DNA of 64,000 nucleotides from Strongylocentrotus purpuratus (Eukaryota > Echinodermata > Echinoidea > Camarodonta > Strongylocentrotidae): positions 37,767,141-37,831,140 of the forward strand of contig NW_022145605.1 of assembly GCF_000002235.5 (NCBI RefSeq), given 5' to 3'. The number at the start of each line of letters is the position of its first letter. Position 1 is the stretch's first letter. The notes under the pieces were generated by a model. That model was given only the letters and a program-made list of their open reading frames with translations, did no database searches and was not told where the DNA came from. Both the position numbers and the translations under genes were made by a program. This document shows positions 1 to 10,148 of the stretch, in pieces.

Positions 1-171
1 CAACACCTCGGACGTTAATGGGCTTAAAACGGTTTTCCTAGGCCTAAATCTCAACGATTTTTTGTTTGTTTTCAATTGATGAAATTGCTGATAATGAGCG
101 CGCACTATTAACCAGGCAGCAAACCACACGCGTAACATGCGCCGCGCATACCAACCTTTATGTTTATTGTT

Positions 172-307
172 ACGCGGAGTGCAATTTCGTTTGATCCTTT
201 CGCACCATTGCACTCTGACGTCACTTAGCTCACCATATACTTTGTACATCGTTAGTGACGTCAGAGTGCAATGGTGCGAAAGGATCAAACGAAATTGCAC
301 TCCGCGT
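172..307. repeat. Perfect 54-bp inverted repeat (hairpin), 28-bp loop
   Basis: Arms 172-225 and 254-307 are exact reverse complements over 54 bases and are separated by 28 bases. Each arm carries TGACGTCA, the palindromic CRE core (216-223 and 256-263). Transcribed, it would form a long perfect hairpin. It may be a young hairpin-type transposon; it has no coding capacity. Confidence 0.9.
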
Positions 308-1082
308 CAATGATGCCATTCAATGGTACTGTTAACGCATGCCATGTGATCAAGAAGTGACCAATGACGTTGCAAGAATCTTGGTAGGCGTTGTATAATG
401 AGATCTATCAGAAAGATTACTTTCAAACCAAGATGACAGACAAATTTGAGTGTTGTTTTAGTTTCCTAGTGGTGAGTCAACACACCGATTACCGAGCTGG
501 GAGACATTTCCAGGCATAGCGCCAGGTGGAGGGGCATAAATCAAAACTTTTTTTTTTGGTGTACCGTGTATAAGCTGCACCCCGACTTTGAATTTTTTCA
601 GCGGCAAAAAGGTGCGGTTAAAACACTGTTAATTACGGTACAAAAAATTTTAAAAATATAAATTTGCGTATTTGTTACACCCCGTCCTGCTGCAGAAGCG
701 CAATTACGTGTGAGAAAAACATCAACCAGTTTAAATGTTCCTAATTGATGCATGATGCAAATTAGGTGATGAGTGAAGGGGTCTGTTGTGTACACTGGGC
801 TACCAAAATTGAAGGATCACTTCTATTTTTTATCACAGTATTGTTTACCAGTATTTACATACATGTAGTTCTTGGCTTTTAAAGGATAACATTATACAAA
901 TAATGTAGGTGCCAAGATGAAGTAAATTACACCAAGCAGACTATTATGTAATAGTCTGTGCAATATTCCTTCTGATTGCCCATGTCAGATATAAATGAAT
1001 GAACCTCTAAATTTTTCAGAGGAAAATATCCTAGAATACATGTATGTCTTGATAATAATAGTCACAATATCATAATTAATTG
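308..1082. other. Intron, nothing recognised
   Basis: AT-rich sequence without supported exons. The small open frame at 598-795 (minus) has no family similarity I recognise. Confidence 0.6.
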
Positions 1083-1292
1083 GATATTTTTATAGCGCAC
1101 AAATTTACCACCCAAGGCACTCCAAAATTGCCCTGGCTCTGCTAAGCTACTGATTTCAGTGCTCACTGCATTCAAGGAATTCTTTCCTACTGGTATCCAT
1201 TGTACACCTGGGTGGAGAGTGGCAAATGTAGATTAATGTCTTGCCAAAGGATATTATCAAAGGACGTATCCATTAGACCATGACACCTCTAT
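1083..1292 (-). repeat. tRNA-derived-type SINE (minus strand)
   Basis: Read on the minus strand from about 1292, the head is ggtgtcatggtctaatggat, which resembles a Pol III A box (TGGTCTAATGG). It is followed by the shared body containing 'ctacatttgccactctccac' and a tail with 'tagcgc'. It shares its body with the copies at about 5765 and 25150. The B box is degraded. Confidence 0.6.
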
Positions 1293-1584
1293 ACCTTTTA
1301 TCAAAAGTGTCAAATATCTGTTTTAATTTTGAGATTATTTTTGTCATTATATTTGATTACTCATTATTCCTAAGTATCATTTGAGGTGTCCACACTTGTA
1401 CAAGCATTGCTTTTTAGTGGACTGCTTTGTTTCCAATTTGTATTCCTAAATTGTTTTAAATGTTTTAAATTGATTTGTATTGTTTTGTTGGAAGGAAACA
1501 TAAATAAATTTAAACAAATTGAAATAGAAATATTTGTTTGAATTTTGATTCATTCTGATGGTTTTTATTTGCATAACATCTTAG

Positions 1585-1849
1585 GATCTGGAAGTGCCAA
1601 AGCCCAGTTCCTCCACCCATCAGAAGCACAGAGAGCCGCCACCCTCCTGGGCGTGTCCCTGGAGGACCTCGCCCGGAACACCTTTAACCCCAAGGCCACC
1701 GGTACCCCGACCAGGTCCAACCTGAGAGCCATCCCATCCGATGGAGGGTCCGATGGAAGCGGGTCAGGGGGCGCTACGGAAGCCCTGGAAGGGATGATCT
1801 CGGGGCTGTACTCCGAGCTGGTCAATGCTGTAGTATCACTCGTGAACAG
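1585..1849 (+). CDS. MYO18A: Myosin XVIII exon 1 of window (motor, upstream of switch II)
   Basis: The exon follows a ttag acceptor and ends AACAG before gtagca. It completes a codon at its start (GA of a split codon) and leaves two bases at its end. It reads 87 whole codons, including AAQ-type segment SEAQRAATLLGVSLEDLARN and GLYSELVNAVVSLVNR; the latter matches the MYO18A segment GLYSELFTLLVSLVNR just before switch II. A Gly/Ser/Asp-rich insert (PSDGGSDGSGSGGATEA) sits between them, where class XVIII motors are variable. The donor gtagca is weaker than the others in the gene, and two decayed copies of the exon's 3' half follow, each with its own donor-like site. Confidence 0.9.
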
Positions 1850-1919
1850 GTAGCATATATAGAGGGTTCTGTAGATTCTTTGTAGACTTTGTAGCCCCCT
1901 CAGATTATGGTTCTAGGGG

Positions 1920-2102
1920 ACCAGTGCCTTCTGATTGAGGGTCGGAGGGTAGTGGGTCAGGGGGCGCTACGGAAGCTGTGGAAGAAATATCTCGGGGCTC
2001 TACACAGAGCTGGTCAATGCTGTAGTTTCACACAGGTAGGCTATAGAGGGTTTGTAGATTCTTTGTAGACTTTGTAGCCCCTTCAGACTTTGGTTCTAGA
2101 GG
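1920..2102 (+). pseudogene. Decayed tandem copy 1 of exon 1 tail plus intron start
   Basis: Starting at about 1920 the sequence repeats the 3' half of exon 1 and the first 70 or so bases of the following intron. Shared blocks include gtcagggggcgctacggaag, gagctggtcaatgctgtagt and attctttgtagactttgtag. The coding part no longer reads through: it has a stop early in the copy and lost bases. It keeps an AG/GTAGGC donor-like end. The unit length is about 185-195 bp. Confidence 0.85.
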
Positions 2103-2222
2103 AGCAGTGCCATCTGACTGAGGGTAGTGGGTCCGGTGGTGCTATGGAAGCACCGGAGAGAATGATTTTAGGACTGTAAACAGAGCTTGTGAATGCAATG
2201 ATCTCGCCTGTCAACAGGTTTG
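2103..2222 (+). pseudogene. Decayed tandem copy 2 of exon 1 tail
   Basis: This is a third, more diverged unit of the same tandem series. It starts like its neighbour (gcagtgccatctgactgagg) and runs through a changed version of the exon (ggtgctatggaagcacc, ggactgtaaacagagct) to CAACAG/gtttgt. The frame is broken by stops. It is older or faster-decaying than copy 1. Confidence 0.75.
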
Positions 2223-2623
2223 TATTGGTAGTCTGTATACAGGTGCATCTGATGGATTGATTTACTGTTTTAATCCACCCCTAAAAGAGTTGGTCAGGAG
2301 GTACTACGGATGTTCAATTTTTTATTAATTTTTTAAAAATAAATGTTATGATATGATTCTTATCGTTAGAAATAGGAAGTGTGTTATCCCAGTTGTTGAG
2401 AGCAAACTAAAGCTTTCAAACTTCTAGACCACTGTTGACATTTTGTTGAATAATATAATTTTTGTTATTTGATGATACTTTTCAAAATTTAATTTTAAAA
2501 GTATAAAGTATATAAAATCATTTTTAATTTTCAAAATAACCCAATGCTACACACTCACAAGTGAGCAATCATCTTAATTGTGTAAGAAGAGCGTATAACA
2601 AGGGATTTCTCTCTCTTCCCTAG

Positions 2624-2816
2624 GGGTCTATCATCGACATACCGCACCAAGTCCTCCATCCTGGTCGTTGACCTCCCTGGTCTTCAGATACCTGATGGGT
2701 GTGGTCGTAAGACCGGAGCTAGCTTCCAAGATCTCTGTAATAACTACGCCCAAGAGAGGCTTCAGCTTCTCTTCCATGATACGTCAGTCACTCAGCAGAA
2801 AGATAAATATGCTCAG
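2624..2816 (+). CDS. MYO18A: Myosin XVIII exon 2 (switch II region)
   Basis: The acceptor is a pyrimidine tract ending ccctag and the donor is CAG/gtatgg. One base completes the split Arg codon, followed by 64 codons. It carries SILVVDLPGLQIPDG at the switch II position and GASFQDLCNNYAQERLQ, which matches MYO18A GASFEELCHNYTQDRLQ. Ordinary myosins have DIxGFE here. This protein has DLPGLQ, so both the Phe and the Glu of the consensus are replaced. Vertebrate MYO18A keeps the Phe (DTPGFQ). This fits the poor ATPase known for the class. Confidence 0.95.
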
Positions 2817-2837
2817 GTATGGAAGTAATGATTCATA

Positions 2838-2934
2838 TGGGGGCGTTGCAAAAAAGTTTCGATTGATTGCAAGTTGCAAAAATTTGCAACTGATATTTGC
2901 AATTGATTGCAACTAAACTTTTTTGCCATGCCCC
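2838..2934. mobile_element. Small palindromic MITE, copy A (about 97 bp)
   Basis: The sequence begins gggggcgttgcaaaaaagtt and ends aacttttttgccatgcccc, so the two ends are near-perfect inverted repeats. The centre is made of repeated 'ttgcaattgattgcaa'-like blocks. A related copy lies about 220 bp downstream. It is non-coding. Confidence 0.65.
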
Positions 2935-3015
2935 ACTAGTCTCCTAAATTTCCTAGGATTTTGTTAGGATTAAGGTTTTGACAAGTAAATTAAGTTAACT
3001 AGGTCTAGATTTTAT

Positions 3016-3052
3016 TCCCCCCCCCCCTCTCTCTCTCTCCCTCTCTCTCTCT
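3016..3052. repeat. Poly-C plus CT microsatellite
   Basis: A run of about 11 C is followed by imperfect (CT)n. It lies between two copies of the small palindromic MITE inside an intron. Confidence 0.9.
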
Positions 3053-3058
3053 TACTAA

Positions 3059-3152
3059 TGGGGTTTTGCAAGAAAGTTGAGCTGCGATCTATTGCAGTTA
3101 ATCGCTTGACTTTGGGGATTTGCAATTGATTGCAACTTCTTGCATCGCCCCA
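3059..3152. mobile_element. Small palindromic MITE, copy B
   Basis: This sequence starts ggggttttgcaagaaagtt and ends gcaacttcttgcatcgcccc, a diverged version of the element at 2838. It shares the internal tttgcaattgattgcaact block. Confidence 0.6.
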
Positions 3153-3378
3153 TTAGTGTGTATTGATGTCTTTGAAAGCTGATTGATAAAGGTATTCAAA
3201 ATATATATTGAATTACAGTTTTGTAGCACTCATGCATAACATTTGAAGCTATTTGTAATACATTGAATCAGTTGCTATCAATAGTTCTGCACTTTGTACA
3301 TTCTTTGACCATAAGAGTACTGGGTAATTTTGCTGGTTTTAAAGTCTGGAGAGTAATTTGTTTACATTCTGTTTTCAG

Positions 3379-3468
3379 GAGAATATAGAGGTTGATCTTG
3401 GCAGGGAGAGCGAGGCAGAGTCTTCACCTGGTATTATGGTCAACCTTATTGATAGGCAACAAGGATTG
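3379..3468 (+). CDS. MYO18A: Myosin XVIII exon 3 (motor)
   Basis: Thirty codons lie between a gttttcag acceptor and TTG/gtaagt, both phase 0. It starts ENIEVDL, matching ENIELAF of MYO18A right after the switch II exon, and ends MVNLIDRQQGL, which aligns with the vertebrate DQASHQSLVR stretch. It is acidic and variable in the middle, as in the family. Confidence 0.85.
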
Positions 3469-4089
3469 GTAAGTAGAGGTCAAAAGGTCATTGCTTGTTT
3501 CTCTAGACCTACATGTATGTGAATGAATACCCTTCTCACCGATCTTGTACAGAAAGGGGGGGGGGGGATGGGGAAGATTTCCACTTTAATAATATTTGAT
3601 CAAAATTTAATCAAAATAGCCAGGGGATGACATTAACAGGCGCCTGGGACACATCGGGTACCTAAAATCCAGGTCCGGATCCCTCAAATTTCTAAATTTT
3701 TACATAGGGCTTATGTGTAAAGACATTAAAACCTCAAATTCAGACCCCTTTCCAAAAAGTTTATGTTGAGCCCTGCAATAGCTCAGCAGGTGTTCCAGAC
3801 GCACATGATAACATTCTCACAATTGATATTGGTATTGATGATCTGTGTACATACATTAGGCGACTCAAAGTGATTACTGGTTGATGAAAATTGAAATAGA
3901 TATTGGTATTTAATGTGAACTGCTGACATAACCATACACATAAATGAAGTAAACTTGATTGAACATGTATAAGTTAGAAGTTAGAATAAGCATCAAAATA
4001 ATGTATGTCACTTGATTTTTAATAAACCAGCCAAACGCTTAAATTGTCTCTCTGTTTGTAATGTGTTCTCTGATGAGAAATAGGGGAAA

Positions 4090-4330
4090 TCAAATTCTTT
4101 CTCTCTCCCCCTCCTCCCTAAGACCCGATCTTTGAATCTAGACATGGGGAACACAGATCAAAATCAATCAAAAAGATATTTGATATAGCGCCTTATCCTT
4201 ACAAGCGCTGCACACACCGCTCTACAAAGTTTGGGCCACTTATAAACAAAAGAAGGGCATCTTATAGCTTCGGGACGAAGAATCTATCTTTCCTGGAGCC
4301 TCTGACGATTCCTTCCTGTAGTTTCCATTA
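4090..4330 (+). pseudogene. Decayed upstream copy of exon 4, split by a short repeat
   Basis: The pyrimidine tract and first part of exon 4 recur here (ttctttctctc, then gaatctagacatggggaaca, versus gaatccagacctgaggaaca in the exon). The match breaks at about 4160 and resumes at about 4250 with gggacgaagaatctatcttt and ggagcctctgacgattcctt. The interruption of roughly 90 bp carries 'gatatagcgcc...tacaagcgctgcac', which resembles the tail of the window's SINE-like repeats. The acceptor AG survives weakly and the coding part ends in a stop (TTCCTGTAG). Confidence 0.85.
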
Positions 4331-4417
4331 TTTATTCATACTTCTGCTACATATCAATTGTACTATTAGAAGTATGAAGTTGAAATACATTCTTTCTCTC
4401 TTTCCCTCCTGCCTCAG

Positions 4418-4562
4418 ATCCGTACTTCGAATCCAGACCTGAGGAACACAGATCAGAAAGGAATCCTCTGGCTCCTGGACGAGGAATCCATCTTCCCAGG
4501 AGCCTCTGACGACTCCTTCCTGGAGCGCCTGTACCTTCACTACCATGAAGAGGCTAACAGAT
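4418..4562 (+). CDS. MYO18A: Myosin XVIII exon 4 (motor)
   Basis: The exon follows a long pyrimidine tract ending gcctcag and ends at AACAGAT/gtgagt, leaving one base. It reads GILWLLDEESIFPGASDD and FLERLYLHYHEEANR, matching MYO18A GLLWLLEEEALVPGASED and LLERLFSYYG. A decayed copy sits directly upstream. Confidence 0.95.
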
Positions 4563-4574
4563 GTGAGTATAGAC

Positions 4575-4660
4575 AATGATTCTAGTGATTTGTCCTTTGG
4601 CAATACATGATCTACATTTGCCACTCTCGACCCTGGTGTTGTGAATGGGTACCTTTTTCT
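4575..4660 (+). repeat. SINE fragment
   Basis: The block from 'tttgtcctttggcaatacatgatctacatttgccactctcgacc' to 'gggtacc' is the same body sequence seen in reverse orientation at about 1180-1260, 5860-5930 and 25240-25290. It is a short fragment with no recognisable promoter boxes. Confidence 0.55.
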
Positions 4661-4852
4661 CTGTACAGTTTTCCTTGTGTGAACTTAATAGACAGGTTAG
4701 AATGCATTCATAACTACAGTTTCCCTTCACCTCAGTTTACATGTATCTCTTTCTTACTTTGAATTATGAATGGAAATTGTTGTCGTAACCAAATTTCTCC
4801 TAAAATATCAAGACTTATTCCAATTTTCCTTTCTTGCCTCCAACCCTTTCAG

Positions 4853-5012
4853 CTGATGGTGCCATCAAGCAGAGTACCAATAAGAAATCCTTCATCTTGA
4901 ATCACATCCAAGGCACTGTACCCATCACCTACAACGCCACCAACTGGCTTCGACAGTCCAGGGAGCATCCAGCCATTCGCAGTGCATCGGTCGTACTCCA
5001 AGAATCACAGAA
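4853..5012 (+). CDS. MYO18A: Myosin XVIII exon 5 (motor)
   Basis: The acceptor ccctttcag and the donor CAGAA/gtaagt bound 52 whole codons plus two bases at each end. Key segments are SFILNHIQGTVPITYNATNW and LRQSREHPAIRSASVVLQES, matching MYO18A [20 protein letters not shown] and [20 protein letters not shown]. Confidence 0.93.
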
Positions 5013-5764
5013 GTAAGTCCAGTATCAGAAACTTGAATGGCATACATAGTCAGATTAATACTTCTTATTTTTCATTCAACAGGGTGTTTGTTCAGATAAT
5101 GTAGCAGTCTCAGTGCAGGGTTTCCAATACCGTATTTTGAATTACTTCAATGTTTAATGAAAATCTGTTTACACTGGTATTGTCAAGTACAGATAATTTC
5201 TCAGAGGACAATGGGCCCAGACATTTTCCTATGCTATTGTTTTTGCACTTATTAATGCAGGCTATTTACAACACATGTTTGCACATGTTTTGCCAGCTCA
5301 TTTTTGTGTGTCTTTAGATTTGCGATTCAAAGCCATTTTGTTATATTCAATTAGATTAACATTTCAATCTCTCTATTATAATAGGGTGGATACAATTTGA
5401 ACACTTTTTATAGCATCAGGAGACATTCTAACATAGAATTTCCTTTGCTGGTAAAACGATTGGAAAAGTTATCTCTGACCGAAAGTGACCTTAATAACCC
5501 AGTTTTTGTGATAAGAGTCAATATTTTTTGAATCGGTGCAATATTTTCCCCCATATTTGCTATTCAAACCTTCCCCACCAAAAATTCTGTTTAAATATCC
5601 TTATATCCTAAGGTATAACACAATGCTACAGCAGACATTTTTGTTGACTCTTTTCCCATGATGCATTACTTGAAATCAACTGAACACTGGTGTCGCTAGA
5701 TGGTGCTGTGAATTGTGAATCCACTGTATTTCACATGCTGATAGAATAATTATGATAATAATAG

Positions 5765-5999
5765 TGGGTTCTTGTATAGCGCTCATATCTGTCAGACTTG
5801 ACTTTAGCATGGCTGACATTATGGCGTTCTAGCATTTTTCAAGGAATTAATTCCTGCCAGGTACCCATTTAAATCACCTGGGTTGAGTGTGGCAAATGTA
5901 GATCAATTTCTTGGCTAAGGACATTAGTGCCATTAGTGCCACTCGAACTGCCGACCTTGTGATCCACAGTCCGATGAGGTATCCACTCAACCACCACAA
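5765..5999 (-). repeat. tRNA-derived-type SINE (minus strand)
   Basis: On the minus strand the head reads ggtggttgagtggatacc (A-box-like) and then cggcagttcgagtggc (B-box-like). The body matches the SINE at 1083-1292, and the tail ends near 'gagcgctatacaagaaccc'. It lies just upstream of exon 6. Box identity is by eye. Confidence 0.7.
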
Positions 6000-6038
6000 C
6001 TCTACAATGGATGATTCTTGTTACTTCCATTTACACAG

Positions 6039-6222
6039 ACCAAACATCAGTCATCTGTTCATCAGCCTGTCGGGCTCCTTACCAAGCTCCATGGTTGGGT
6101 CCGTCGCTGGCATAGAGGGCAGCTCATCGCTACGCAGAGCGTCCAGCATACGCAGGGCTTGGACCAGCGGGACGGCAGCCATCAAGAGGAAGTCCCTCTG
6201 TCTCCAGGCCAAGTACCAAGTG
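6039..6222 (+). CDS. MYO18A: Myosin XVIII exon 6 (loop 2 region)
   Basis: The acceptor is tttacacag and the donor GTG/gtaaga. One base completes a Lys codon, then 61 codons follow. It contains ISHLFISLSGS, SMVGSVAGIEGSSSLRRASS, IRRAWTSGTAAIKRKSLC and LQAKYQV. Vertebrate MYO18A has [20 protein letters not shown] and TTGMAAVKKKSLCIQ in the same place. This Ser/Arg-rich stretch replaces the actin-binding loop 2 of ordinary myosins. A SINE ends about 40 bp upstream of the acceptor. Confidence 0.95.
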
Positions 6223-7004
6223 GTAAGAACTTAGTCTGGACTACTTTCATGAAGTTGGACTTGTTACATTTGGGTATTGGTGGAGTGCTCTTATGGTAAT
6301 AAAAAGGAATATACATACAAACATTTCATGTATATGAAATATACATTTCATATACATGAAATATACAGCCACTCATCCTCTCCAAGCGCTATAGTTCTCC
6401 TTTGAACTAAGAAAGATAAAAAACAGTCCTTTTCAAGACTACACTCCTCCAAGAAAGATTACCGAGTCAGAATCCTTTTCAGGACTCCTCATACCTCCCT
6501 CTCTCTTTCACACATGGTACACCCGCAAACCTACTGTAAATATACATGCTGTTGATTATGATATTTTGATTTGTTAGTTGAATGACGTATGGCAAAAGTT
6601 GTATTTTATTATATTTTCAAATACTTTATATAAGTCAATTTATATAAACACTTTCAGGATAGGGCTGTTATTGAATTTATATCTGGTTGCAGACAAAAAA
6701 AATATGGACATATTAACCTTTTCAATGAATACCTAGTCGTAATCGAAGTTTAACTGTTTTTATATTGCCACTGGGATATACAGTAATCACTCTATTACTT
6801 ATTTGACATTGTGGGGGTTTGAGATAATATTTGGACCTCTCTGTTTGCTTTAATTTTATATATATTTTGCTTGTTCTTATACATCATACAGAATTCAAAT
6901 TACAGCACTCCATACATTGTTTTGAACATACACTTTTGTACATATATATACACAAAAATAAATTAAACTCAAAGTTTTTGTCTTCCTTTTCATCTACCTA
7001 CCAG

Positions 7005-7212
7005 GATGGCATCATTGAGAGCATCCGCCGCACTCGTCTTCACTTCGTCCACTGTCTCCTTCCCCATGCTGATGCTGGTCTGTGTGAAGCTAGGATCATA
7101 GCAGGCAAACCCCCAAACTCCCCCTCTAACAACGACCTGCTCAATGTACCCTTACTACGATCTCAGGTCAGGGGGTCAAAGGTCATGGCTGCTATCAGAA
7201 TCTTCAGGTTTG
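7005..7212 (+). CDS. MYO18A: Myosin XVIII exon 7 (motor, SH-helix side)
   Basis: The acceptor is acctaccag and the donor TTTG/gtaagt. The exon has 69 codons plus one base. It contains IRRTRLHFVHCLLPHADAG (family: SKLHFVHCFLPVAEG), an insert-like stretch (KPPNSPSNNDLL), and VPLLRSQVRGSKVMAAIRIF, which matches [20 protein letters not shown]. The reactive cysteines of ordinary myosins in this helix are absent, as in class XVIII. Confidence 0.95.
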
Positions 7213-7646
7213 GTAAGTAGACAATACATTGAATTCTATAGCGCCCCCTGAACCTAATGTAAAACACATTTGCAACGTAAACCTTATATCAAATATATAC
7301 CCCGTTGCCCCTGGACCCCAATTCAATCTTCCTCCTTTTTGGGACTTTCTCTGTCTCATCCCTATATATTATAAAAATGTTATCATCATATTCATTCATA
7401 AAAGGTTTTAACAGCTTCTTAAAACATTTGACAAAAGACAAATGGGAACAAATTATGGGGGATCATTCCATAGTAAAAAAAATAATGGGAACAAAATCAT
7501 CTTGATCTTATTGTTTTTCTCTTGGTACACTCACTACTCACAAACAGTACCTTAGGGATGAGACTTGTGAACAATCTAGACTAGTGGGAAGTTTTAGTTT
7601 GCACTCAATTGGTGCTCAAAAAGGATTTCATCTTTATCTCTTGCAG

Positions 7647-7747
7647 GTTTTCCAGAGAGCATGTTGTACCAAGAGTTCAGGTATCGGTTTGAGATCCTGG
7701 CCCCTACAGAAGCCAAGATGCCTGAGCCTGTCATGGATGAAAAGAAG
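7647..7747 (+). CDS. MYO18A: Myosin XVIII exon 8 (converter start)
   Basis: The acceptor is cttgcag and the donor AAGAAG/gtaaga. Two bases complete a Gly codon, then 33 codons follow. It encodes FPESMLYQEFRYRFEILAP, matching MYO18A YPDHMVFSEFRRRFDVLAP, then a short divergent linker ending VMDEKK. Confidence 0.93.
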
Positions 7748-7761
7748 GTAAGATTGATGAG

Positions 7762-8040
7762 ATGATGATGATGATGGTGATGGTGATGGTGATGGTGATG
7801 GTGGGGGTGATGGTGGTGGTGGTGGTGGTGGTGGTGGTGGTTGTGATGATGGTGATGGTGAAATTGGTGATAATGATGATAATGGTGATGGTGATGATAA
7901 GAAAGACGATGATAGTGAGGATAATGATGATGTTGATGACGATCAAGGAATTGGTGGTAATAAGGATAATGATTGTAGTGATGATGCTGTCAATGATTTT
8001 GTTGACAATGACGATGACGATGAGGATGATAAGGACTAGG
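7762..8040. repeat. GAT/GGT imperfect triplet array
   Basis: About 280 bp of imperfect (GATGGT), (GGT) and (GATGAT)n begins 15 bp after the exon 8 donor. Open frames across it are by-products of the triplet period. Confidence 0.95.
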
Positions 8041-8298
8041 AGGAAGAGGAAAGGAGTTGTTATTGAACTTCAAATATTAGATCTTCAATCAATTATTACT
8101 AAGTTTCAGTAAACTTTATTCACACATGATATTGCATTTTTGATAATTATAAGCATTTTCTATCAATTCTAAATTTTGTTTAAGAAAATCTCATTCATGT
8201 AGTAAAGAATACCATCATTGGTACTGTCATAATAATACAAAATATATATATATATATACATACATGTACTAGCTCCCAAAAAGCATTGTGTTCTTTAA

Positions 8299-8664
8299 AG
8301 GGATCCGGTAACTTCGTCTTAGATCCTTTAAAAAAATCCTTGATTTAGCTCATGCTTCAATGATAAACCTTGAGGTCATTTAGGAATCCCATGGCTTTTA
8401 CAAGCCGATCACCTGTCTGATTATCAAGATATTTATGATTGAAAATCAAATTTTGGGTTTGCCAAACGGTTTTCATAACACTACAGTCTACTGGGGAAAA
8501 CGAGTATGGTAAAACCGGTCACTCAAAGGATTTTACTTTTTTGAGGCACTTCATGATCATTTTGAAGCGCAATCTTTGTAGGGCTTCAATATAACACCAT
8601 ATCACAGACACTGATAACACATAGGGGCCATGCATCTCAGATTTAACATTGTTAAACGATCCCT
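8299..8664 (-). mobile_element. TTAA-flanked MITE, copy 1 (366 bp)
   Basis: This non-coding element has ends AGGGATCC and GATCCCT and is flanked by TTAA at 8295-8298 and 8665-8668. It is one of five related copies here and lies in the opposite orientation to the copies at 28526, 43041 and 63078. TTAA targets and short inverted ends suggest piggyBac-type mobilisation. It ends about 46 bp before exon 9. Confidence 0.8.
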
Positions 8665-8710
8665 TTAAAGATGATGAAATGTATTTGCATTTTCATTTTA
8701 ATTCATTTAG

Positions 8711-8776
8711 GCTGTAGGACTCCTTCTAACTCATCTAGACCTGGACCAATCTTCATTCAGACTAGGACTAAGTCAG
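8711..8776 (+). CDS. MYO18A: Myosin XVIII exon 9 (converter end)
   Basis: Twenty-two codons lie between ttcatttag and CAG/gtaaga, phase 0 at both ends. They encode a helix (LLTHLDLDQ) and SSFRLGLSQ, matching MYO18A LLECLDLEKSS and MGLSR. This is the last head exon before the 35 kb intron. Its phase-0 end means any phase-0 exon can join exon 10 in its place. Confidence 0.9.
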
Positions 8777-9339
8777 GTAAGAACTTGAATAAAAATTCCT
8801 GTGATTCTGTTTTACTTTTGTTGTTGCAATTGTTAGACATCTTGTACTGTGTTTACAAAATATAGCTTGTAATTTACCTGTACATATATATTTTGTCAAT
8901 ATTCTTTTCAAAAGGTGTTATCAATATATGAGTTTAAACTTATTTTGTGTACATATAAGATATTTCTTTTTATCCTTAGGTTTTCTTCAAGCCTCCTTTT
9001 TTTTCCTCAAAGGATACCACCTTCCTCTTACATAACAGGTGCATCTGATGGATTGTTTTACTTTGCTGTATGGGTGCTCTTTTTCTTTTTTAATCATTTC
9101 ATTTCAACTGCATTTTTTCACCAGTGTATTTCTGTCAAAATGTTTGCAATACCAGATTAGTTATGTATAGATTTTCCTTTTCAGGTCTTTGTGAGATGTG
9201 TTTTTATTATATTACTTGAACATTATACATGTACACATTTTGCCATCAGCGAGGAGTGTTAGAGGTGCTGTTCTATGTCTTCATGTTAAAATGAAAACAG
9301 GATGCCATTCATGCATTGGTACTCATTGAATATACATGT

Positions 9340-9541
9340 ACAGTGAAACTTGTCTATAAAGACCACCCAAGGGAGACTAGAAAAGTGGTCTTTATAGGCA
9401 GGTGGTCTTTACATATGTACAAGTTCCTTTAGTACATGTTTGGATGAGAAACCATTTTCAGGAGAAACAAAAAATATGGTCTTTGTAGATACCATAAGTG
9501 GTCTTTCTATACAGGTGGTAACTAAAGCAGGTTTGACTGTA
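9340..9541. mobile_element. Inverted-repeat MITE of about 200 bp
   Basis: The start tacagtgaaacttgtctata and the end caggtttgactgta form an inverted repeat. The interior repeats 'gtggtcttta' motifs. The type resembles dispersed repeats seen in many marine invertebrates. It is non-coding. Confidence 0.6.
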
Positions 9542-9769
9542 TATGCATATGTGTTTGCTGTCTGTATGTGTATTTAATCCCAACGTTGATCATATCACTC
9601 CAGCACGTCTAGCACCATGCTCAATCATTCTAAAAATATCGTGGCTAATCTGAATCGCCAGACAGTCCTCTAATCCTCAAGGTCAGATTAGTAATACGGA
9701 CATGTCCTTAAAACTGACCCTCTTCCCTCGACCATTGCTACATAGGTACATCCTCAGAGGCCATCTTAA

Positions 9770-10148
9770 AGGGATCCGGTAACTTTGTCTTAGATCCTTT
9801 AGAAATAATCCTTGATTTAGCTCATGCTGCAATGATAATTATAACCCTTTAGGTCAGTAAGGAACTCCATGACTTTTACAAGCCTATCGCCTGTCTGATT
9901 ATCAAGATATTAATGATTGGAATTACAAATTTTGAAAACAGTTCGCCAAACGGTTTTCATAACACTACAGTCTATTGGGGAAACAAGTATGGTAAAAACG
10001 GTCACTCAAAGATTTTTACTTTTTTGAGGCACTTCTTGATAATTTTGAAGCGCAATTTTTTTTTAGGGCTTCAATATTACACCATATCACAGACACTGGT
10101 AACATGTAGGACCGTGTATCTCAGATTTAACATTGTTAAACGATCCCT
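9770..10148 (-). mobile_element. TTAA-flanked MITE, copy 2 (379 bp)
   Basis: Same family and orientation as the copy at 8299, flanked by TTAA at 9766-9769 and 10149-10152. The ends are AGGGATCC and GATCCCT. Internal blocks such as 'cacttcttgataattttgaa' are shared with the other copies. Confidence 0.85.

Noticed and set aside
5911-6299. Two overlapping frames of 93-107 codons at exon 6
   Set aside because: Only the segment 6039-6222 in one frame matches myosin XVIII; the rest is SINE and intron read-through.
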